DNA from: Scolanthus callimorphus | Lineage: Eukaryota > Cnidaria > Anthozoa > Actiniaria > Edwardsiidae | Assembly: GCA_033964015.1 (NCBI GenBank) | Contig: CM066913.1 | Location: forward strand, 20,359,854-20,423,853 | Direction: 5' to 3' | DNA: 64,000 nucleotides | Shown here: positions 58,201-64,000 of the stretch, piece after piece | Position numbering within the stretch: position 1 is the first letter of the stretch | Layout: each line of letters begins with the position of its first letter | Program-made: the position numbers and the translations under genes | Notes under the pieces: generated by a model | Seen by the model: only the letters and a program-made list of their open reading frames with translations | Told to the model about the DNA's origin: nothing | Databases searched by the model: none

Positions 58201-61200
58201 TCTTAGAGTAACTTTTTGGCTCTGCTTTGTTTTTGTAAACAGGTCATTTCTGATATTCAGGCCTTTATTTTCCTCTTGTCACTACAAGTTATATTTGTGT
58301 TATACTGTGTCAAGTATTCCTTGTTGTGAATTTCGCTGAAAATCTTTTTGAATTTGTGTTATTTCAAGGAGATGATTTTTTGTCAGTCTTGAACTGCGAG
58401 CGGACATTAAGAATTTCCATAATGCCCGTGGGCATTACGGAGAGTTACGCCCGCTCGTTAGCCAATCAGAGCGCGCGTACTATCGTTGCCATATAATAAT
58501 AAGCAATTATTGGATGAGGTTTTTGTGATTTCCAGAATAAACAATGTCGAGACAAGTGGAATCAGGCGAGGCCGTAAGGCCGAGCCTGATTCCACTTGGC
58601 GAGATATTGTTTATTCTGGAAATCACAAAAACCGAATTCAATAATTGTTTTATTATACATTGATTCAGTGAAAATACTTTTTTTCTGTCAAGCAATTTCT
58701 TTTACACAAGCGCCTTGTTAAAAGGGGAAACATTCAAAGGGCTGTAGTCCCATGAAACATTGCGCGCGTAGGATCAAGAATCAGCTAGCTGATTCTTCAA
58801 GAATCAGCATGCTGATTCTTGGAGACCCTTAAAGTGCGTGATTCCCAAAGTAAAGCACGCGCTTTTAGCCAATCAGAATCGAGATAGTGAGTACAATGTA
58901 TAATAATAGCAGATATCATATTTCAGAATGTCCAAAAATAGGTTTCCTGATGAAATGGACATCATATCTAGTTGGACCAGTGATACTTGTCCTAGCATTA
59001 ATTACATAACATCTTGATATCCTTAAAATTTTTTGCCTTTCCTTTCCTCGCGAGGCAGTTTTTAAAATTTCTTTTCTTTGGAGTTCAAAGGTCACATTCC
59101 ACGTTGCCATGGGGATGTCAACTGGAATTTGTTTAACTTTTGCCGAACAACAATTCTAAATAAGAAATGAATGGTAAAGAGTAAAAGTTCTCGATATAGA
59201 CCACCCCCTAAGGTTTTTGAGCCGCCATTTTGAAAGCAACTGAGACCCAGGCATTAACATAGCTGAGCGCCCTCGACTATGTGACTATGTATGTATGTCA
59301 CTTCGCGGGAATCGTCCAGCTTGCACTCCATGTTGCTCCTATTTGTACATTGATTATACTTAAGTCGCACTAGAATCACGGGTCATGAAGTTTCTGCCTT
59401 TCAAATATTTGAATTTAGCCAATCATAGCCCTACAATCCTTTACCCTCCCCTCCCTTGTTACATCAGTACATTCCCCCACCACCCCATCCCTTGTAGCAT
59501 AATGGCAGCCAGTCGTCCATGTGGGACGACAAGTTTCTTCTTGGAGGTGATGTGAATTGAGCATGCTCTCGGTATCACGTCATACATGCCCACCATCGTG
59601 TATTATTTAGGGTATTTCCATTACGACAAATAAATAAGTATGCTAAGATAGAAAAACGCGTTAACAATATTAAAGTTGCCGCTGAGCATGCGCAATATGT
59701 TTTCTTAATTTTATTGCTACAAGAGATCAAATCACGCCGGACGTGCTTGAAAATAAACCTCTCCTCAGTTTTGTGCTGGATATTTTCAACGTCGTGCTGC
59801 TTTGTTCCAATCACCTAAAGTATACGAGGTGGATGTTTGTGAATTTTGTCTGACAGTGATGCGATCGAGTCATGTATCGAGCGTGGAATTCAGCAAGCGC
59901 CGGTCGAAATTGACAAGAGACTCTCAGTAAAAGTACAAGACATAGACAAATATGAATGAAACAGATGAAACTGAAAGGTGAAAAACCTTACAGGTGAGAA
60001 ATGGGAAAGAACAAGTCCAAGAAATGAGTCCTTAGTTCGAAGTCTTATCGAATATTCGAGCAAGACGTATAAGTAAATAAAACGATCCCTTAAGTCACGT
60101 GATCTCCTCGATGGCTCATCGGCAGAATCCCGCTTTGCAAATGGAAGGTCCGGGTTCGAATACAGGGATGTCAATGTTTTTTTTTTTTCTTTTTTTTTGC
60201 GTTTTTCTCAAAGAATAAAACATTTCCTCGATCTTGTGTAGCAAATTTTCAACGTCGTGCTGCTTTGTTCCAATCACCTAATTTACGAGGTGGATGTTTG
60301 CGAGTTTTGTCAGTGATGCGATCGAGTCATATAATCGAGCGTGAAATTCAGCAAACGCCGGTAGAAATTAACAAGAGACTCTCAGTAAAAGTACAAGACA
60401 TAGACAAATATGAATGAAACAGATGAAACTGAAAGGTGAAAAAAACCTTACAGGTGAGAAATGGGAAAGAACAAGTCCAAGAAATGAGTCCTTAGTTCGA
60501 AGTCTTATCGAATATTCGAGCAAGACGTATAAGTATTAGGGACCGATCGTTGATTACGTCCCCAGGGGGGGCGGTGGTTTTCTAAATTTATTGAATGTTA
60601 AAATTCGCACCCCCCTCATTAAAAAGGCGACGCAAAAATAACCCCCCATAACATCGATGTTCTTAAAAGCTTACCCCCACCCTGTAACCAACCATTAACC
60701 CTGTTTGAACTAATGGAAAACAATTTACAAAAATTCTCTTTTGTTGCGCGCGAAGCGCGCTCTAATTTTTATGCATGAACGCATTTCACCAAACCTCAAA
60801 GAAAAGGTATATGAACTAATTCCATTTGCTGTGTGTAGTAAACAAAGATCGCAAATGACGTGCGTGAAGCAGGGTCCAAATGACGAAGCTCTATCCTCGT
60901 AACTTCGAACTCACGCTTGCCTAATAATAAGGCCTTCTTTTTTCGAACTGAGACAGTTCCGATGCTTTTACTGCAGAGCGTCTTTTTGGGGAGAGTTAGT
61001 TTTTTCTCCTGGCTAAGATACATTTCCTTGTAATGACATTCGTAAACATTCCATTGCGCATGTTCTCAAAAACTGTACTGTACATTCCTATGCGCGCGAA
61101 GCGCGCCGAAATTGGCGAACTCGCTATAGGGCTTGGCGCGCCCCCCTGTATGCCACGACACGATAGCTTGTACATATTATTATTTAGTTTGAACCACAGT

Positions 61201-62573
61201 GTCTCTGAAAAAATTACCCCCTGTTTTGAGAGAAGATGCCAAAAAATTACCCCCCTAAAATCTATGTCTTCTAAATTTTTACCCCACCCCAAATTCCAGC
61301 CCCCCCCCCCCCCCCCCCCCCCATAGAAGAATTTCCGCTTTGCAAACGGAAGGTCCGGGGTTCGAATACCGGGATGTTTTTTTTCTTTTTTTTTTTTGCG
61401 TTTTTCTCAAAGAATAAAACCTTTCCTCGATCTTGTGTAGCAAATTTTCAACGTCGTACTGCTTTGTTCCAATCACCTAATTTACGAGGTGGATGTTTTC
61501 GAGTTTTGTCAGTGATGCGATCGAGTCATATAATCGAGCGTGGAATTCAGCAAACGCCGGTCAAAAAAGAACAAGACATAGATAAATATGGATGAAGCTG
61601 AAAGGTGAAAAGACCTTAAAGGTGAGAAATGGGAAAGAACAAGTCCAAGAAATGAGTCCCGAGTTCGAAGTCTTATCGAATATTTAAGCAAGACAATATA
61701 TAAGTAAATAAAACGATCCACCATGTCACGTGGTCATCCTGATTGCTCATCGGTAGAATCCCCGCTGAAGGTCCGGGGTCCGGGATGTCAAGGTTTAAAT
61801 TTTTTTTTTGCGTTTTTCTCAAAGACAAGCACTTTTTGTGTTTTGTTACCGGAAGTGTGTGATTTTTTTTTAATCCGAGTCGACGGGAAAAGGTAGAACT
61901 ACTTAGACAATAAGTTGCCACTGAGCATATACACAATAGTTTCTGAAATTTATCGCTTGCTTTAAGCAGGGACGTCCCTGCTTTAAGAGGCAAAACTAAA
62001 ACCCAATATGAGAATCAACACCGCATTGCTTTAACCGGTGACGTCATCGAAACAATTCCCACCTCTTTTCTCGTCACCTCGCGGGGACGAGCCGGGGAGT
62101 TCTGGGTTCGAGAATGGCACACGGCCAGCCCGTCCCACCCTGTAGAACATCAGCAAATAGCTTCCCGTACGCTCTGCGTACCTATGTTTTTTAATAGCTG
62201 TATGGTACCGAGGATGATACCATTCATTCTCGAACCCAGAGCTCCCCGACTCGTAACCTCGCGGGGGAGGCTCTGGTGACAGCCACTGACGCATGCGCGA
62301 GATTTAATACAGAGCCGCTGAGAGAAAGACCTCTCAGCGCATGCTCCAACGCTCAAAATCAGCCAATCAGCGACGGCCCTCAAATGGATGTCCCCAGAGC
62401 CTCCCCTGCGAGCAGACGAGCCGGGGAGCTCTGGGTACGAGAATGGATACCATTGGATACCATTGGGTTCTACTTACGTTCGTTAATGTCCAGTTCATTC
62501 ACGAATCCATCGTCTGCTTGGTTTTCGATACCGTAATCAACTTCTCCAAGCTCTAGTTTAGCGGCGGGTTCAT
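55220..62573 (-). CDS. Astacin-type metalloprotease prosequence, two exons (partial)
   Basis: Exon 62573-62478 has acceptor (CATTACAG) and donor (GTAAGTA) and reads DEPAAKLELGEVDYGIEN then NELDINE. Exon 55302-55220 follows an acceptor (CTTTTTCAG) in matching phase 1 and reads EGLNLFEGDIMMDPEELE, then stops after nine more codons. The LFEGDI block is the conserved FxGD motif of astacin propeptides, whose Asp holds the catalytic zinc until activation. The signal-peptide exon should lie right of the window. The catalytic HExxHxxGFxHE domain is not in the window, so this is a short isoform, a broken copy, or the stop is an error. The 7.2-kb intron is packed with repeats. Confidence 0.6.
55661..55736. 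repeat. Short hairpin at LINE 5' junction
   Basis: CCTGCGAGCAGTGGTTTCCT pairs with AGGAAACCACTGCTTCGCAGG around GGCTCGCCGTCGGCATAA. The LINE fragment starts within 3 bp of its right arm. Confidence 0.7.
55739..56292 (+). pseudogene. Non-LTR retrotransposon C-terminal fragment
   Basis: YLGVYISSTLNWAKQCEEVK, RAYLSLV, then after a one-base loss IAEYATTAWSPYTKKD, AIESIQRRGARFVTG, SVTSMLESLETRRLWWDLDM, and after a TAA FFVRTVPHWNDLPAD. This is the thumb and end of a CR1/L2/Jockey-like RT polyprotein, a different lineage from the LINE at 44.4 kb. 5'-truncated; its tail ends near 56370 in ATTGAAGATT-like words. Confidence 0.8.
56549..56760 (+). repeat. AGTCTGC minisatellite and G run
   Basis: About eight units built on AGTCTGC(A/G)TTTTATACC to 56665, then a run of 18 G at 56739-56756. 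Next to it 56870-56970 has five copies of a GTTCTTAAA(A)-(T/G)-AACTTCA(G)-like word. Confidence 0.75.
57374..57512. mobile_element. Large palindrome, MITE core 1
   Basis: Arms with TTACTAACCGAG, GGGCATTACGTGAAATATCA, GGTTTTGGCGTATC and their complements, around CGACCGAGCGATAGCGAGG. A GCCCGTGGGCATTACG word near 58430 may belong to its other end. Confidence 0.75.
57513..58503. other. Non-genic stretch
   Basis: No gene supported; includes CCAATCAGAGCGCGCGTACT at about 58460, a MITE-type border. Confidence 0.4.
58504..58647. mobile_element. Large palindrome, MITE core 2
   Basis: Arms of about 60 bp: CAATTATTGGATGAGGTTTT, TGATTTCCAGAATAAACAAT, GTGGAATCAGGC and complements, around GAGGCCGTAAGGCCGA. 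Outer flanks TTATTATACATTG (58650) and TACAATGTATAATAATA (58892) are inverted too, so the element may extend to about 58910. Confidence 0.8.
58911..59740. other. Non-genic stretch
   Basis: No gene. 59203-59265 resembles the right end of the MITE at 46777-47486. The rest is unassigned. Confidence 0.4.
60106..60174 (+). ncRNA. tRNA-like head of SINE-like unit
   Basis: GATGGCTCATCGGCAGAAT resembles a D-arm/box A, CGCTTTGCAAATGG an anticodon arm with TGC in place, and GGGTTCGAATAC a box B. Acceptor ends do not pair, so it is not a working tRNA gene. Partial copies lie at 61321-61376 (box A lost) and 61733-61791 (anticodon arm lost). Confidence 0.5.
60539..61320. other. Insertion between SINE-like units
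   Basis: C- and G-rich edges: AGGGGGGGCGGTGG near 60567 and a 22-base C run ending at 61322. Inside, ACCCCCC and ATCGATGTTCTTAAAA / ATCTATGTCTTCTAAA words repeat. Likely a decayed MITE; no gene. Confidence 0.45.
62225..62445. mobile_element. 221-bp MITE with 9-bp target duplication
   Basis: GATACCATT at 62216-62224 and 62446-62454. Ends CATTCTCGAACCCAGAGCTC at the left and CATTCTCGTACCCAGAGCTC read from the right, continuing for over 40 bp. A third partial end lies at 62081-62116. It sits in the intron of the astacin-like gene, 32 bp from the exon donor. Confidence 0.85.
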
Positions 62574-62663
62574 CTGTAATGACACATACAGATGCCGCTA
62601 TATATACGTTTATTTATACACACGGTAAGAGAAGGAAAAACCAAAACAGAAACGCAAAATTTG

Positions 62664-62702
62664 CCAACATTTCGGACCTTTATTTCGGTCCTTCTTCAGG
62701 GC
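62664..62702 (-). ncRNA. Degenerate hammerhead-ribozyme-like motif
   Basis: Minus strand reads CTGAAGAAGGACC, loop GAAATAAA, GGTCCGAAATG. The 5-bp GGACC/GGTCC stem followed by GAAA is the hammerhead layout, with CTGAAGA in place of the consensus CTGATGA. Such motifs accompany Penelope-like and other retroelements. Cleavage is unlikely with this change. It lies just upstream (in transcription sense) of the prosequence exon. Confidence 0.35.
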
Positions 62703-63596
62703 GACACACGGTAAAATCATCAAAATACACTCGACAGATAACTAAATAAGACAGATATACACACATTTACGAGTTTAAACTGGTTCCCATGATTGCCGTG
62801 TGAGCTTGCATTATTAAAAATGTTCGCTGACTTTTCGTTTTTCGTAGCTTTTTAGATACAGAATATCTTGATGAAGGTTGTTCAATAAAGCTTCTCCACA
62901 ATACTAAAATTATTTTTCAGGTAATTTGTTCTTGGTTTAACACGCACCGTGTTAACGCGTGACAAGGCTTCACGCCGTGTATTTTAACAACTATTCTCCG
63001 AAGGGGATAGGTGAATCGTGTGGGATATCTACTAAAGGAACAAATCAGAGCGCGCGAAAATGACCTCGCTGATTTGATATATACTAAAATGTCTTATGAG
63101 CTAAATGAGCGTTTGGACGCATTTAGGATTTACTTATCAATGAAGACCGTTAGGTACCTAGGGTGAGGATTGCAGTAATGTCCCACAAAATAACGTGCAA
63201 GCTTCTGAGTTAGAAAAAACATTCCACGAGCTGTTGACAGCTTCTCTCGCAAAAAAAAATTATGGCGCTCCTCTAGTGAGCCAGGAAAGAAATTTCCTGC
63301 ACAAGAAAAACCTGAAACCATCCGTGGAAACATCAATTGTCCGTCCCTTACCACTTACGTCAACTGCATCAATTATTCTTGCATAACATGTTCACTGTTT
63401 TAGATACAAGAACCTGCTTTAAATAAACTTAACTTGTCAACTTGTTTAGAACGTCGAGTAAAGAATGAAAGCACTTCGGAACATCGCAAGATACGCCGCG
63501 ATAGTTCAGGCAGCTTATCATTTTATTCACTATTATTTCTACATCACTTTTCTCGTCTTTTCAAACATTAATGTCAACAGATGACGAGAAATCTAA
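62703..63596. other. Non-genic stretch at right side
   Basis: No gene supported; the upstream exon of the astacin-like gene was not found. 62938-62990 has a GTTAACGCGTGAC palindromic word typical of MITE edges. Confidence 0.4.
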
Positions 63597-63991
63597 GGCA
63601 TTGTCCACACTAACGCGTTTTCAACACTAACGCGTTTCCACACTAACGCGTTTTCGTTTGAATCCGTATACTTTTTGATACGTTTAGGCCTTCCGTCCAC
63701 ACTAACACGCTGATCGTTTTCACCGAATCCGTATAAGTTTGAAAACGCTCTCGCAAGTCAATAAAAACGAATCCGTTTTAGTGTGGACGGTCGAATTCGG
63801 ATAAAAATGAAAACGATGACGTTACTGTACCACTTATTTGAGACTGTCCTTGCACACGTCAACATCAAATAAAATCTTATCGCTTTTTGTGTAGCTAAAT
63901 TTTCCGTATCTCCCGTCCACACTAACACGCTGCGAATCCGTATAAGTTTGAAAACAAAAACTTTTGAAAACGCGTTAGTGTGGACAGGGCC
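63597..63991. mobile_element. PIF/Harbinger-like MITE (395 bp)
   Basis: TAA at 63594-63596 and 63992-63994. Ends GGCATTGTCCACACTAACGC at the left, GGCCCTGTCCACACTAACGC read from the right. GTCCACACTAAC(A/G)CG and GAATCCGTATAAGTTTGAAA words are repeated inside. A 3-bp TAA/TTA target with GG ends is the Harbinger pattern. Confidence 0.85.
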
Positions 63992-64000
63992 TAAACTAAT

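Larger units (their letters stand above)
59750..61800 (+). repeat. Three units of a tRNA-headed SINE-like repeat
   Basis: Body copies at about 59750-60105, 60182-60538 and 61378-61735 share TTTTCAACGTCGT(G/A)CTGC, GATGCGATCGAGTCAT, AGGTGAGAAATGGGAAAGAA, GTCTTATCGAATATT. Each is followed or preceded by a tRNA-like head. The T-rich stretch (about 60177-60199; 61377-61398) follows the head. Units 2 and 3 are separated by an inserted segment. Confidence 0.7.

Noticed and set aside
60106..60174. Functional tRNA-Ala(TGC) gene
   Set aside because: Box A- and B-like words are present, but the acceptor and T stems do not pair properly and related copies are degraded; kept only as a tRNA-like SINE head.
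59575..61476. Two minus-strand peptides both starting MIGTKQ(H/Y)DVEN
   Set aside because: They recur because the SINE-like body is repeated; the copies have indels and no other protein signature.
1..64000. CRISPR array, bacterial operon or prophage
   Set aside because: No regularly spaced identical repeats with unique spacers and no compact intronless gene runs; introns and MITEs show a eukaryotic genome.

Overview
The window looks like animal nuclear DNA, most likely from a cnidarian (a coral, sea anemone or relative). It has AT-rich spacers, genes split by GT-AG introns, many short inverted-repeat transposons (MITEs), BEL/Pao and Gypsy LTR elements, non-LTR retrotransposons and a CACTA-type DNA transposase. 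The species call is inference. There is no bacterial-type gene organisation, no CRISPR array and no rRNA. Most of the sequence is mobile DNA in different stages of decay.

Layout. 1-3.4 kb: dispersed repeats only. 3.4-13.6 kb: two divergent, spliced, nearly intact genes. On the minus strand is a five-exon gene for a 351-residue protein whose second half resembles the vertebrate C14orf93 protein. On the plus strand is a five-exon Tnp2 (EnSpm/CACTA) transposase of about 922 residues, with one frame slip near its C-terminus. Their head-to-head arrangement suggests they are the two genes of one animal CACTA element. 14-18.2 kb: MITEs and dispersed repeats. 18.2-21.5 kb: a decayed BEL/Pao retrotransposon with a TTAA-flanked MITE inside gag. 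22.1-29.6 kb: a 7.4-kb unit bounded by inverted repeats of 215-258 bp that encloses a decayed, intron-poor gene of a family I recognise from cnidarian and other animal genomes but cannot name. 31.4-40.4 kb: a P-loop fragment, then a second BEL/Pao element split into gag, protease, RT, RNase H and integrase pieces by a mosaic of Gypsy, LINE, Tc1-like and MITE DNA.

43.7-51.0 kb is a four-layer nest that can be read exactly. A long-inverted-repeat element was hit by a LINE (perfect 15-bp target duplication), the LINE by a 4,488-bp DNA transposon carrying a Ulp1-type protease gene (AAGA duplication), and that transposon by a 710-bp TA-flanked MITE. 52.3 kb holds a 127-bp hairpin with a 10-bp duplication and triple AGGTCA direct repeats on each arm.

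55.2-62.6 kb (minus strand) holds two exons of an astacin-metalloprotease-type prosequence. They are the only good candidates for host gene sequence and are separated by a 7.2-kb intron full of repeats. These include a LINE end, long palindromes, a minisatellite and three units of a tRNA-headed SINE-like repeat. The window closes with a PIF/Harbinger-like MITE flanked by TAA. No catalytic astacin domain lies in the window.
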